Assembly (NCBI GenBank): GCA_013288345.1
Contig: JABDCA010000005.1
Coordinates: forward strand, 60,498 to 124,497
Length of the DNA: 64,000 nucleotides
From: Bacteroidota bacterium
Lineage (GTDB): Bacteria; Bacteroidota; Bacteroidia; JABEUT01
Reading direction: 5' to 3'
The notes beneath the pieces are model-generated. The model was not told the origin of the DNA. It ran no database searches and worked only from the letters and a program-made list of their open reading frames with translations. Both the position numbers and the translations under genes were made by a program. Below, one piece after another: positions 33,927 through 43,694 of the stretch; position 1 is the first letter of the stretch, and every line of letters begins with the position of its first letter.

Positions 33927-35120
33927 ATGTCAAACGAATCATTCTATACCCATTTACAAGGCGAGTTAAAATCTATTGACGAGGCCGGCCTTTACAAACG
34001 CGAACGTATTATTACAAGTCCGCAGGGGGCTGATATTAAAGTGCAGGGAGGGCAAGAGGTGATTAACTTTTGTGCAAACAATTACTTGGGGCTCTCTTCT
34101 CACCCCGATGTAATTGCTTCTGCTAAAAAGGCATTAGATACCCACGGCTATGGTATGTCGTCGGTACGTTTTATTTGCGGCACACAGGATATTCATAAAA
34201 CACTGGAAGAAAAAATATCGAAGTTTCTGCATACAGATGATACAATACTTTATGCTGCCTGCTTCGATGCTAACGGTGGTGTATTTGAACCGCTTTTTGG
34301 AGAGCAGGATGCACTTATATCAGACGAGTTGAACCATGCATCTATAATTGATGGTGTCCGCTTGTGTAAAGCAAAGCGTTATCGCTACAAGAACTCTGAC
34401 ATGGAAGATCTGGAGACGCAGTTAAAAGCAGCCTCGGCAGACAGATTTAAAATAATCGTTACTGACGGCGTGTTCTCGATGGATGGTTACATTGCCAAAC
34501 TAAAAGAGATAGTAACACTGGCAGAAAAATATAAGGCATTGGTAATGGTTGATGATAGCCACTCTACCGGTTTTGTGGGAAAAACAGGCAGAGGTACACA
34601 TGAGTATGCTGATGTTATTGGTAAGGTAGATATACTTACAGGTACCCTTGGCAAAGCCCTTGGCGGTGCCATGGGCGGTTATGTTAGCGGACGTAAAGAA
34701 ATTATTGATATGCTCCGTCAGCGTTCAAGGCCTTATTTATTTTCTAACTCATTAGCGCCGGTTATTGCAGGTGCAGCCATTGGTGTATTCGACTTGCTTA
34801 GCAAAACAACAGAACTGCGCGATAAGGTAATGAACAATGCGCTTTACTTCCGAGAGGGCATGACCAAAGCTGGTTTTGACATTAAGCCCGGTATACACCC
34901 CATAGTACCTGTTATGCTTTATGATGCCAAGCTATCGCAAAACATGGCCGACAAATTATTGAAAGAAGGCATCTATGTAATTGGTTTCTTTTACCCGGTT
35001 GTTGCCAAAGGACAGGCGCGTATACGGGTACAATTATCAGCCGCACATACCAAAGCACACTTAGATAAGGCTATTGCAGCTTTTACTAAAGTAGGTAAAG
35101 AGTTGGGAGTTGTAAAGTAA
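33927..35120 (+). CDS. kbl: Glycine C-acetyltransferase (2-amino-3-ketobutyrate CoA ligase)
   Basis: This 397-residue PLP enzyme of the alpha-oxoamine synthase family converts 2-amino-3-oxobutanoate plus CoA to glycine plus acetyl-CoA, the second step of threonine degradation. Seen: [49 protein letters not shown] and the PLP-lysine motif [10 protein letters not shown] with Lys243, close to Lys244 of E. coli Kbl. Length is normal. No threonine dehydrogenase gene is adjacent in this window. Confidence 0.95.
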   Translation: MSNESFYTHLQGELKSIDEAGLYKRERIITSPQGADIKVQGGQEVINFCANNYLGLSSHPDVIASAKKALDTHGYGMSSVRFICGTQDIHKTLEEKISKFLHTDDTILYAACFDANGGVFEPLFGEQDALISDELNHASIIDGVRLCKAKRYRYKNSDMEDLETQLKAASADRFKIIVTDGVFSMDGYIAKLKEIVTLAEKYKALVMVDDSHSTGFVGKTGRGTHEYADVIGKVDILTGTLGKALGGAMGGYVSGRKEIIDMLRQRSRPYLFSNSLAPVIAGAAIGVFDLLSKTTELRDKVMNNALYFREGMTKAGFDIKPGIHPIVPVMLYDAKLSQNMADKLLKEGIYVIGFFYPVVAKGQARIRVQLSAAHTKAHLDKAIAAFTKVGKELGVVK

Positions 35121-35538
35121 AAGCAGCCCACCCTCTCCCTCCCAAATATTAGGGGACTAAGACTTTCTTATTCTATTTATAAATGGGTTGTTGAAAACTA
35201 TTGCACCTTTTTATTACATATACTAAATATATGGTTTAAATTTGTGTGTGTTCTTTGATATAACGATTAGGATATGCAGTCTTTAAAGGAAGATCTAGAG
35301 AAAAATATTTTCCGCCAGAAACCGCCATGTTCCGCCAAATTTTTTAGTGGACGAAGGCGAGGGGGTGGACAGAATAACAACTAATTTTAGAGTAATTTTT
35401 TTGAAAACCAATGGGTTAAGGTATTACAGGGTGGTAAAAGTGTATACCCCCTTAAAAAGTGAAAAAAGAGGAAAGAAAGTGAAAAAAATTATATATTTAC
35501 AGTACTCTATTGATTATTAACCACTTAAAAATAAAACC
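35121..35538. other. Intergenic stretch with repeat remnants
   Basis: These 418 bp hold no credible gene. They contain a decayed CCCTCTCCCTCCC block near 35128, the 10-bp-periodic CCGCCA array at 35312-35337, and an AT-rich run before the next gene with a TATATTTA sequence resembling a -7 box. Confidence 0.6.
35312..35337 (-). repeat. Triple CCGCCA/TGGCGG array, copy 1
   Basis: CCGCCA occurs at 35312, 35322 and 35332, exactly 10 bp apart. On the minus strand this is TGGCGG-AACA-TGGCGG-TTTC-TGGCGG. A second array with the same 10-bp period lies at 48532-48557 in the opposite orientation. Confidence 0.75.
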
Positions 35539-36171
35539 ATGAAATACAAAATTCTTATTGCAGTACTTGCAATTGCACTTTACAGTTCTGCTCAAACTGC
35601 AGATAATAGGAACAACCTCAGTATAGGCTTTGGCACACAGAATTATAACGGAGTGCTTGAAAATACCTGGTTCGATTTTGAATATGAGACCTATGGCGCC
35701 AGTATGATAAATTATAGCCGTTATATCAATCCTTCCTTTGACTTCATGGCTTCAACTACTGTTGGTAATTTTGGACATTGCAGAGATGGAGATGAAGTTT
35801 ACTGGCCTGACGGAGCGGTTGAATTGAATATGAAATCGATGCTTGTGACCGCTAACGTAACTGTAAAATACAAATTTGCGAATGGATATATAATTAAAGA
35901 GGATGCTAAAATAGCTCCATTCATATACTTAGGCGCAGGTGCAAATCCGGTTTTAGATATGTGGACTCACAGGGTTGATCCGGGTGTTTATCTTTCGGCC
36001 GTAGGTGGCGTTGGCTTACGCTATAACATCACCACTAAGTTTAACTTTACCTACATAATGGGGTTTGGGGTTTTCAATAATGACAAAATGGATTACGGTA
36101 ATCTATATGCCCCAACACCTATGAACCCTATGTATATGCAAAATACATATACGCTAGGCTATACTTTTTAG
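35539..36171 (+). CDS. Outer membrane beta-barrel protein
   Basis: This 210-residue protein has a signal peptide (ILIAVLAIALYSSAQ) and alternating beta strands rich in Gly, Asn and aromatics (NLSIGFGTQNY, YSRYINPSFDFMAS, GVGLRYNITTKFNFTYIMGFG). It ends in a terminal aromatic (YTLGYTF), the usual outer-membrane assembly signal. It is probably an 8-strand OmpA/OmpX-like barrel. It is monocistronic, with convergent thiL downstream. Specific function is unknown. Confidence 0.82.
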   Translation: MKYKILIAVLAIALYSSAQTADNRNNLSIGFGTQNYNGVLENTWFDFEYETYGASMINYSRYINPSFDFMASTTVGNFGHCRDGDEVYWPDGAVELNMKSMLVTANVTVKYKFANGYIIKEDAKIAPFIYLGAGANPVLDMWTHRVDPGVYLSAVGGVGLRYNITTKFNFTYIMGFGVFNNDKMDYGNLYAPTPMNPMYMQNTYTLGYTF

Positions 36172-36185
36172 CATGATTTTGATTT

Positions 36186-36219
36186 AAGTCCTTCCCAATG
36201 GGGAGGATTTAGGAGGGGC
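36186..36219. repeat. CTTCCC/GGGAGG dispersed hairpin
   Basis: This imperfect inverted repeat (TCCTTCCC-AATG-GGGAGGA) with a trailing TTTAGGAGGGGCT lies between convergent genes and may serve as a bidirectional terminator. It resembles the hairpins at 46564-46587 and 51136-51155. Confidence 0.5.
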
Positions 36220-36222
36220 TGT

Positions 36223-37278
36223 TTACTTTGCCTTCAATCCATCCCAACCTTGAACTGCTAGTGGATGCATTTTGCCATCTTTAGCTGCAATCATAATACC
36301 ATCTTCGGCAGGTAGTATTTCACCTATGATGTTTACCATAGTTGGCTCTTTAATTTTTTGATAATCGGCAGGGCTGATCGTAAAAAGCAATTCATAGTCC
36401 TCGCCACCACTTAGTGCAAATAGTGAAGGTGTTGCCCCATTTTCCTGTGCTACTTTTATGGTCTCTTCGTGTATAGGTACTTTAACCTCTTCCAGCAAAC
36501 AACCCACTTTAGATGCTTCACATATATGATGCACTTCCGACGAAAGTCCGTCAGATATATCTATCATAGAGGTAGGTACAACATCCGAGTTACGCAGCAT
36601 TTCAATAATATCAACTCTTGCACGGGGCATCAATTGCTTTTGCAATACATAGCCGTATCCCTGTAATTCAGGTTTTTCAGCAGGATCTGCACCGAGTGTC
36701 CTCCTGGCTTTCTCTAATAATAACAGGCCTGCATAAGCTGCACCCAAATCGCCACTTACACAAAGCAAGTCGCCTGGTTTTGCACCACTCCTGTAAACTA
36801 CTTTTTCTTTTGGAGTCTTGCCTAATATGGTTACATCTATCACAAGTCCTGAACGTGATGAAGTGGTATCGCCACCCACCAGATCAGCTTTATATTCTTT
36901 ACAGGCAAATCTTATGCCCTTATATATTTCATCTAACGACTCTACGGAGTACTGGTTTGAAACTGCAATAGAAACCACTACTTGAGTTGGCTCGCCATTC
37001 ATGGCGCATATATCAGATACGTTTACTGCAATTGCTTTATAACCCAAGTGACGCAATGGAGTATACGTAAGTTCAAAATGTATTCCTTCGGCCATCATAT
37101 CGGTCGAAAGCAACATTACCTCTCCATTTGCAGGCGGGGTTATAACAGCAGCATCGTCTCCCACTCCCTTTAATGTAGAAGGTTGAAGCAGTTCTATTTT
37201 CTCTGTAAGATGTTTGATGAGCCCAAACTCACCTAATTTACTTATCTCTGTATACTTTTTTACTTCTGCTTCTTCCAT
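36223..37278 (-). CDS. thiL: Thiamine-monophosphate kinase
   Basis: This 351-residue enzyme phosphorylates thiamine monophosphate to thiamine diphosphate using ATP. Motifs include GEFGLIKHLTEK near the start, GVGDDAAV, the metal-binding LLSTDMMAEGIHF, VGGDTTSS, MIDISDGLSSE and LFALSGGEDYELLFT. The length is typical. Its ATG shares base 37278 with the rfaE2 stop, so it is translationally coupled as the last gene of the panD-YbhN-rfaE2-thiL run. Confidence 0.95.
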   Translation of the reverse strand: MEEAEVKKYTEISKLGEFGLIKHLTEKIELLQPSTLKGVGDDAAVITPPANGEVMLLSTDMMAEGIHFELTYTPLRHLGYKAIAVNVSDICAMNGEPTQVVVSIAVSNQYSVESLDEIYKGIRFACKEYKADLVGGDTTSSRSGLVIDVTILGKTPKEKVVYRSGAKPGDLLCVSGDLGAAYAGLLLLEKARRTLGADPAEKPELQGYGYVLQKQLMPRARVDIIEMLRNSDVVPTSMIDISDGLSSEVHHICEASKVGCLLEEVKVPIHEETIKVAQENGATPSLFALSGGEDYELLFTISPADYQKIKEPTMVNIIGEILPAEDGIMIAAKDGKMHPLAVQGWDGLKAK

Positions 37279-37769
37279 TATCCTTTTATTTTTTTCTCTA
37301 TTGAAGTTGTAGAAAATCCTGGTATGAATTCAATTATAGTTACTTCGCCGCCTTTTGCTTTAACGGTATCATAACCTGCAATTTGCTCTGGCTTCCAGTC
37401 ACCGCCTTTTACTAATACATCGGGCTGTACAAACTTAATAAGCTCGACAGGAGTATCTTCATCAAAAATTATAATTGCGCCAACGCTCTCTAGTGAAGCA
37501 AGTATAAGTGCGCGTGAGTCCTGATCTTGTATAGGACGATTAACACCTTTACCTAATTTTTTTACTGATGCATCAGAGTTTAGTCCCACAACAAGCATAT
37601 CGCCAAGCTCAGCTGCTTCAGCCAGGTATGTTACATGTCCTTTATGTAGCAGGTCAAAACAACCATTGGTAAATACAATTTTGCGATCCTTAAATCTCCA
37701 CAGCGCAAGAGTACGAGCTAACTGTTCTTTATTTTGAATCTTCGATTGTAACGCTTCCAGCCTTGTCAT
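37278..37769 (-). CDS. rfaE2: D-glycero-beta-D-manno-heptose 1-phosphate adenylyltransferase
   Basis: This 163-residue nucleotidyltransferase corresponds to the C-terminal half of HldE. The HxGH-type motif is present (FTNGCFDLLHKGHVTYL), as are GLNSDASVKKLGKG and RPIQDQDSRALILASLESV. It makes ADP-heptose precursor for LPS core. No separate heptose kinase (rfaE1) is seen in the window. Its start overlaps the upstream membrane protein gene by 41 bp, indicating coupling. Confidence 0.94.
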   Translation of the reverse strand: MTRLEALQSKIQNKEQLARTLALWRFKDRKIVFTNGCFDLLHKGHVTYLAEAAELGDMLVVGLNSDASVKKLGKGVNRPIQDQDSRALILASLESVGAIIIFDEDTPVELIKFVQPDVLVKGGDWKPEQIAGYDTVKAKGGEVTIIEFIPGFSTTSIEKKIKG

Positions 37770-38760
37770 TCTTATTTATTAAAGGTAATAGTACCAATGA
37801 AATCAATCCTAAAATTACAACTAAAATAAGCTGTGAACACCAAATTATCCATGCTAATGTAAATGATGTTGTTTGCGAAATAAAATAAATGTGAGTAAGT
37901 ACGCTTATTACCAACCATTGATAAGCACCAATACCTCCCGGAACAGGCGCAAATGCGCTAAATGTAGCAAAAACCAAAACCACAATGGCATCAGACAAGG
38001 TTAGATGAGAAGTTTCACTGAAACTGAAGAAACATACATATAACATAAACAGGTATAATATCCATATTGCAAGAGAACAAAACCAAAACGCAATGGGCTT
38101 TTTTAAATTGCCTATGCTTTTTATTCCTCCCAAAAAATTCTCAATGATCTTTTTTGCGAATCCAAAAAGATGGTCTTTCTTCTTATAAAGAAACCATACA
38201 CCTGCAATCAATACAATAGCTATGACAATGAGAATAACAGGATTAATATGCTTGATAGAATCCCATTTGTTTTCGAAAATTGATGTTGCTTTAATTTTTA
38301 CTATGCCGTATACCTTATTGAAGCTTAGCATTAACATAACTACGAAGAAGAGGAACATAGTTAGAGTATCTATTACCCTTTCTACAACTACAGTTCCCAC
38401 TAAGCCCGCAAAAGATATTTTTTCGTACCTGCTTAAAACACCACAACGGGTTACTTCTCCAAGCTTTGGGACAGCATAGTTTGTAAGGTAGCCTATCATA
38501 ACCGAAAAGAATGTATTTGCCAAACCGGGTTTTTTGTCAATTGGCTCAATGAGCATTCTCCAGCGTACAGCCCTTAAAAGATGACTAAATACACCTATAA
38601 CCATTGACAGTATTATCCAGAAATAATTGGCATTAGCAGCAGCAAATTTTATATTCTTCCAATCATCGGCCGTTATCTTACTGACTATTAGGTATACGAG
38701 ACCTACTCCTATCCCTAAAAAGAGGAGGAATTTTAACGCATTTTTAATGAATGGGCTCAA
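37729..38760 (-). CDS. YbhN/UPF0104 (lysylphosphatidylglycerol synthase TM region) membrane protein
   Basis: This 343-residue protein has about eight transmembrane helices. Typical family phrases are FSHLLRAVRWRMLIEP, GYLTNYAVPKLGEVTRCGVLSRYE, VVVERVIDTLTMF and FAPVPGGIGAYQWLV. These are shared by the flippase-like region of MprF and by AglD/YbhN, so lipid or lipid-linked sugar translocation is the usual inference. It starts with TTG directly after the panD stop (TAATTG). Confidence 0.88.
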   Translation of the reverse strand: MSPFIKNALKFLLFLGIGVGLVYLIVSKITADDWKNIKFAAANANYFWIILSMVIGVFSHLLRAVRWRMLIEPIDKKPGLANTFFSVMIGYLTNYAVPKLGEVTRCGVLSRYEKISFAGLVGTVVVERVIDTLTMFLFFVVMLMLSFNKVYGIVKIKATSIFENKWDSIKHINPVILIVIAIVLIAGVWFLYKKKDHLFGFAKKIIENFLGGIKSIGNLKKPIAFWFCSLAIWILYLFMLYVCFFSFSETSHLTLSDAIVVLVFATFSAFAPVPGGIGAYQWLVISVLTHIYFISQTTSFTLAWIIWCSQLILVVILGLISLVLLPLINKNDKAGSVTIEDSK

Positions 38761-39111
38761 TTACTTGAGTTTATTAGTAGTGCTATCGGGGTAAACAAGT
38801 ATTGGATCGTAGGTCTTTGCCTCTTCGGGTGTCATTAGCGCATAGGCTATAACTATTACCAAATCATCAACCAGGGCTTTACGTGCAGCAGGGCCATTAA
38901 GACATATAATACCTGAACCACGTTTACCTTTTATTACGTAGGTTTCAATACGCTCTCCATTATTGATATTCACAACTTGTACCTTCTCATTTTCAAGGAG
39001 GCCGGCTGCATCCATCAGGTCTTCGTCGATGGTTATGCTGCCAACATAGTTAATGTTAGCCTCGGTAACCCGTACCCTGTGGAGTTTTGATTTTAAAAGT
39101 GTTAGTAACAT
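38761..39111 (-). CDS. panD: Aspartate 1-decarboxylase (pyruvoyl enzyme)
   Basis: This 116-residue proenzyme decarboxylates L-aspartate to beta-alanine for pantothenate synthesis. The self-cleavage site Gly24-Ser25 (in NYVGSITID) matches E. coli numbering. [34 protein letters not shown] and DLVIVIAYA are all present. It is the first gene of the four-gene minus-strand operon. A -7 box only 7 bp upstream of the ATG predicts a leaderless message. Confidence 0.96.
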   Translation of the reverse strand: MLLTLLKSKLHRVRVTEANINYVGSITIDEDLMDAAGLLENEKVQVVNINNGERIETYVIKGKRGSGIICLNGPAARKALVDDLVIVIAYALMTPEEAKTYDPILVYPDSTTNKLK

Positions 39112-39118
39112 AGGGGCG

Positions 39119-39126
39119 CAAAAATA
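39119..39126 (-). promoter_or_regulatory. -7 box of panD operon, predicted leaderless
   Basis: On the minus strand TATTTTTG (TAnnTTTG) ends 7 bp before the panD ATG at 39111. Confidence 0.5.
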
Positions 39127-39165
39127 GGCATTTTGGCAACATTACATCTATCTATGCCTTAAATT

Positions 39166-39196
39166 ATAAAGTCCCGCAGTATTTGCGGGACTTTAT
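39166..39196 (-). terminator. Terminator of the SprB-repeat adhesin gene
   Basis: A perfect 13-bp stem (39166-39178 with 39184-39196, core AAAGTCCCGCA/TGCGGGACTTT) with a 5-nt loop lies 22 bp beyond the adhesin stop codon and ahead of panD. The T-tract is weak. Confidence 0.7.
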
Positions 39197-39217
39197 AACT
39201 GTTTCAAATTAAGGTAC

Positions 39218-42200
39218 TTACTGAATTACCACCTTACGGAACATTACGCTGTTCCCGGTAGTAACCTGTACTATATAAACACCTTTACTATATGCCGAAA
39301 GGTCTATTTGTTTCTTCAGGCTACCCGATACATCATCGTATTTGTTGGTCAAAAGTACCTGACCCATTGTATTAATAACCTTTACGTTTATGTTTTGTCG
39401 CACACTTGCTAAAGCAAGGTTCAGGTTAATAGTACCTGTCGATGGGTTAGGATAAACCTCGAATGAGTTTACCTCGGCATCTACGCTTGCTATGCCCGAT
39501 ACGGTAAAGTTACCTGTATTTGATTTTGAAGCATTATAATTAACCGCCTCTATAGCTGGGGTACATCCACCTGGATTACTAATTCCCATGTGATAATACC
39601 AGTTGTGGGCAACTGTCCAAGGTTTATCGCTGAATGTATAAGTACCATTATTAGTAACATAGTTAATACTATCACCGGCTACACCTATAACGCTGTCTCT
39701 GTATACTATATAATACCCGAAGCTAAGTCCCTGGTAATTATCCCATATCAAGTTAAAGTTATTGTTTGTACCGGGGCTAATTGTTAAGTGCATAGTTTTA
39801 TGTGGAAGGCTTAATGGAGACTCATTACCGCATGAGTCAACCTGCGATATTTCATATCTCCAGCTACGCACCAATGCATTCGACAAGGTGTCATTATAAA
39901 TACAAGAAGAATCTGCCTTCACACTGCCAATTTTATTGAACACGCCTGGTGCAGTAGTTTCTTTATATATATTATAACTAGCTATCCTTTTGGTAAAGCT
40001 CTTGTTCCATATCACCTGGTTTTGGTTATTGGCAGGGTTAACAGTTACCATACATATTGAAATTGCCGGTGGAGGAACTTGTGCTACAGTAGTATTAGTT
40101 GTTCCAATACATCCGCTTGCATCGGTAACAGTTACTGCATACGAACCAGATCCGAGAGCTGTAATATTAGATGTTGTAGCACCATTCGACCATGAGTAGG
40201 TATAAGGTGTTGAGCCCCCACTATCAGATATATCTATAGAGCCACTGTTTCCTTTAGCTGTGCAACTATCGCTCACAACCGATGTAATTTTAACTACAGG
40301 GCCTGAAGCATTACTTACTGATGCATTTGCTGAATCTTTACAACCATTATTATCTATCACTATTACGCTATATGTTCCTGCAGGTATTGCAGTTACATTT
40401 GTAGTGGTAGCTGCAGTACTCCAGGTATAGCCATAAGGAGATGTTCCCCCGGATGCTATAACAGATGCGCTGCCGTTAGATGTTTTGCAACTAGCCTGAG
40501 TTGAACTGGTAGTTAACGCTATTGCAGGCGGAGCAGTAATATTAATAGACTTAACATCGGTACAACCGGTTGCATCAATAACAGTTACCTGGTATGGGCC
40601 GGCCGGTAATGCTGTTATGGTTGTAGTTGTAGCGCCGTTCGACCAGGAATAATGATAAGGAGTTTTTCCACCACTTGTACTAACACTTATTGCTCCCAGT
40701 GATTGTCCGTAACATTTATTCTGAGTAATTGATGTTACAGATAATGATGGGCCATTGGTATCACCAATTGTAACAGCCTGGAAGGATGAGCAACCATTTT
40801 TATCGGTTACAGTAAGTATGTATACACCTGCAGCAAGGCTATCTATTGTTGCTGTAGTCTTACCTGTATTCCATGAATATTTATATGGGCTTACTCCACC
40901 TGTTACATTGGCAGTTGCAATACCATTGTGAGTACCGCAATTGCTTGGTGTTATTTTAACAGTTGCAACCGGCGCGCTTGAAGTAGCTAATGTTGCAGAT
41001 GCAGAATCGAGGCACTTGTTGGCATCTGTAATAATTACTTTATACGTTCCTGCAGCAAGGCCCGAAGCAGTTTGAGTTGTTTGTACAGGACTAGAGTTCC
41101 ATGCATAACCATATGGAGTAGTTCCACCGGTTACATTCGCAATTCCCTCTCCATCGGCCTGGCCACATGTGGTAGGTACAGGAGTTACATTAACAGATAG
41201 CGCAGCTGGCTGGGTAATACTCACTGTTCCCGTAGCATTACAACCTAAGCCATCAGTAACTGTAACTGTATACGGTCCGGGACAAAGGCTTGTAACTAAT
41301 GATCCGGTTTGAACAGGGATTGTACTCCATGAATAAGCATAACCAATAGTACCTCCTGATACTGCAGGTGTAGCAGTACCATTACACATACCATTGCAAC
41401 TTACATTGGTGCTGGTCATAGTAACCTTTATAGGGCTATCAGCTGTTGCAACTACTGTAGTTGAATCAGAACAGGTACCATTATACCCGACAACTGTGTA
41501 GGTAGTTGTTACCGTTGTAGTTGTTGTTACCGTAGTACCAGTAGTAGAACTAAGCCCATTAGCAGGTTTCCAATTGTAGGTAGTTGCTCCACTTGCTTGC
41601 ATTTGAGCATTACTGCCGGAACAAATTGTTACTGCTGCTGATTTCACAGATACCGTTGGTGTGGTTGTAACATTTACTGTTACAGAATTATTAGCCGAAC
41701 AACCTGCTGCATTTGTTCCGGTTACAGTATAAACCTGAGTAGTTGCAGGGTTTGCCGATACTTTTGATCCTGTGGTAACGCTTAAGCCGGTTGAAGGGCT
41801 CCAGATATAACTTACCGAAAGACCACTAGCAGTAAGGTTAACCGAATTGCCTGAACAAATAGAAGGTGCAGAAGGTGCGATGTTTACAGTTGGTGGGAAA
41901 TTTACAGTAACTACAACTGTTTGAGTACCAACTAGAGCACCGGAAGTTCCTGTTATAGTATATGTTTGGGTAGAAAAAGGGTTTGCTGTAACTGAAGAGC
42001 CTGTTGTAGCACTTAATCCTGATGAAGGGCTCCAGGTATAGGATGTTGCACCATTCGCAGTTAACTTAATGCCGCCTGTACCCGAACAGAATGTCGGATT
42101 AGGCGGAGTTACTACAATTGATAGTTGTGACTTAAAGTGCATACTGTCTACTTTCAAAATAGCCCCAATATCAGTAGCTGGTAGTCCGCCGTTATTAGTT

Positions 42201-43303
42201 CTGGTAATTGATGACTGAATATTTATAAGTACGCTATCAGGGGTAAACAAGGTTGTCAAATCAATTGGAAAATCAACCTTTCTATAGTGCGATGCTGTAT
42301 CTAAATAAATATCATAATACTTATTATTGCTGTTGTTATGAAATTGCAAACCCACATAAGCGCTATCGCCAAGGTTTTTAGGTGACAAAAATTTATAGAA
42401 AAACTCCAAAGTATCCTTCTGCAAAGTATAGGGCAATCCACCGGTAGGGCTGCTATTTTTATTGATTTTTCCCGTTGTTATTACGGTAGCCTGAACATTG
42501 CTGGAACATGAATTGCAATTATTATATGATGTAGCAAGCTCAACAGCGTATTTGCCTGCATATGCATCATTGGTTCGCATTGGGAGGCTATCACCGTTTT
42601 GACTTACATTCCATCCAACGAGATTGAAAACGGTATCATTTGTCCAATTCTCAAAATCACCATCAAAATCTTTGGGCTGAGTAACTAATCCTGTAAAGGT
42701 CATGCTATCAACCTGAAATATACTTCCCGGTGCCCAGCCACTGCTACCACCATTACTATTTATTACTCTTGAAGAAGAGGCACAGGCAATTATCATTGTA
42801 TCTGGAGTCTGTCCCAACGCTGTAAATGTCTGGGTAAAGAGTTTATATGTACTGGTAGTATCGTATATCTGGTAAAAGGTCTGGCCAATAATAGCTCCTG
42901 CCTTTTTAAATTCCATAATTATAATTGCTGTATCATGCGCTTTAATTGTATACTTATAATACACTCTGAAACCTGTAGGCATTCCGCTAACAGGTGTGCC
43001 GCCCGATGGGCCGCCGCCGCCGCCAGGATTACCCAAAGCAAAATAAGAAGCGCCTGTATCATTACCGAATTTTAATGATTTCATTTGCGCAGCATACTTT
43101 CCATGAAATGGGTCCGTAACCCTGAATAAAGTTGGCGGTGCTCCATTATTTCCATTCTGATCATTAGCAGATTGGCAATTAATAGGATCCTGGTAAGCTA
43201 CATATGTCCAGTTCTCAAAACTTGGGTTAGGAACGGAGTTTGACTGAGCAAATCCGCTATAAGCAATAAATAAAGCCGTAGCTAGGAGTAATATTTTTTT
43301 CAT
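39218..43303 (-). CDS. Giant SprB-repeat / PKD-like surface adhesin, T9SS cargo
   Basis: This 1361-residue protein has a signal peptide (ILLLATALFIAYSGFAQ), an N-terminal half with two carbohydrate-binding-like segments (NPSFENWTYVAY; DFDGDFENWTND), and three PKD-like Ig domains (each with CSG...SYTWSPSSGLS). Six SprB repeats follow (pattern C-x-G...GGTxPYxYxWS...GxYxVTVTDxxGC). Fibronectin-like domains and a type A T9SS sorting domain complete it (EVYPNPSTGTINL to MFRKVVIQ). SprB of Flavobacterium is the gliding adhesin, so cell-surface attachment is likely. The ATG at 43303 fits the signal peptide. It is monocistronic. Confidence 0.9.
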   Translation of the reverse strand: MKKILLLATALFIAYSGFAQSNSVPNPSFENWTYVAYQDPINCQSANDQNGNNGAPPTLFRVTDPFHGKYAAQMKSLKFGNDTGASYFALGNPGGGGGPSGGTPVSGMPTGFRVYYKYTIKAHDTAIIIMEFKKAGAIIGQTFYQIYDTTSTYKLFTQTFTALGQTPDTMIIACASSSRVINSNGGSSGWAPGSIFQVDSMTFTGLVTQPKDFDGDFENWTNDTVFNLVGWNVSQNGDSLPMRTNDAYAGKYAVELATSYNNCNSCSSNVQATVITTGKINKNSSPTGGLPYTLQKDTLEFFYKFLSPKNLGDSAYVGLQFHNNSNNKYYDIYLDTASHYRKVDFPIDLTTLFTPDSVLINIQSSITRTNNGGLPATDIGAILKVDSMHFKSQLSIVVTPPNPTFCSGTGGIKLTANGATSYTWSPSSGLSATTGSSVTANPFSTQTYTITGTSGALVGTQTVVVTVNFPPTVNIAPSAPSICSGNSVNLTASGLSVSYIWSPSTGLSVTTGSKVSANPATTQVYTVTGTNAAGCSANNSVTVNVTTTPTVSVKSAAVTICSGSNAQMQASGATTYNWKPANGLSSTTGTTVTTTTTVTTTYTVVGYNGTCSDSTTVVATADSPIKVTMTSTNVSCNGMCNGTATPAVSGGTIGYAYSWSTIPVQTGSLVTSLCPGPYTVTVTDGLGCNATGTVSITQPAALSVNVTPVPTTCGQADGEGIANVTGGTTPYGYAWNSSPVQTTQTASGLAAGTYKVIITDANKCLDSASATLATSSAPVATVKITPSNCGTHNGIATANVTGGVSPYKYSWNTGKTTATIDSLAAGVYILTVTDKNGCSSFQAVTIGDTNGPSLSVTSITQNKCYGQSLGAISVSTSGGKTPYHYSWSNGATTTTITALPAGPYQVTVIDATGCTDVKSINITAPPAIALTTSSTQASCKTSNGSASVIASGGTSPYGYTWSTAATTTNVTAIPAGTYSVIVIDNNGCKDSANASVSNASGPVVKITSVVSDSCTAKGNSGSIDISDSGGSTPYTYSWSNGATTSNITALGSGSYAVTVTDASGCIGTTNTTVAQVPPPAISICMVTVNPANNQNQVIWNKSFTKRIASYNIYKETTAPGVFNKIGSVKADSSCIYNDTLSNALVRSWRYEISQVDSCGNESPLSLPHKTMHLTISPGTNNNFNLIWDNYQGLSFGYYIVYRDSVIGVAGDSINYVTNNGTYTFSDKPWTVAHNWYYHMGISNPGGCTPAIEAVNYNASKSNTGNFTVSGIASVDAEVNSFEVYPNPSTGTINLNLALASVRQNINVKVINTMGQVLLTNKYDDVSGSLKKQIDLSAYSKGVYIVQVTTGNSVMFRKVVIQ

Positions 43304-43694
43304 TTTTTTCTTTTTAAGGTAATCTATCTGGTAATAAAGCAATTGTATATCCTATCTGTCCTATTAATTTCAAGAAAGAATGGCTATATTTCAGTTTACA
43401 TTTACTTATCTTAAGATGTTATTAATATTGATTTAGTTGCACTTGTTAGTACTATTAACACGCCAAAAAGATGAATTAATTGTCGTAAATATATAGCAAA
43501 TATTCCGAACTTTCGCAATTTCAGGCTTTTTCTCATTTTTATTTTACTATTCTGTTTCAATCTGTTATTACTACCATAGTGCCTTACTTTAACCATATAA
43601 ACGAAATAACTAGCAGGTATCTTTGGTAAAACACGGGTTAAATACTAAAGCTACTATTTGAAATTGTTATTTTTGAAGCATAAACTTGTAAATT
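43304..43694. other. Divergent intergenic region
   Basis: These 391 bp between two divergent genes contain no credible coding sequence. Apart from a -7 box for the plus-strand gene, I see only AT-rich DNA and no strong inverted repeat. Confidence 0.6.
43668..43675 (+). promoter_or_regulatory. Candidate -7 box for the CCG-domain gene
   Basis: TATTTTTG (TAnnTTTG) lies 19 bp before the ATG at 43695. Confidence 0.4.

Noticed and set aside
35312..35337. Short CRISPR or tandem-repeat locus
   Set aside because: Three 10-bp units are too short for CRISPR. It is better described as a periodic motif array.
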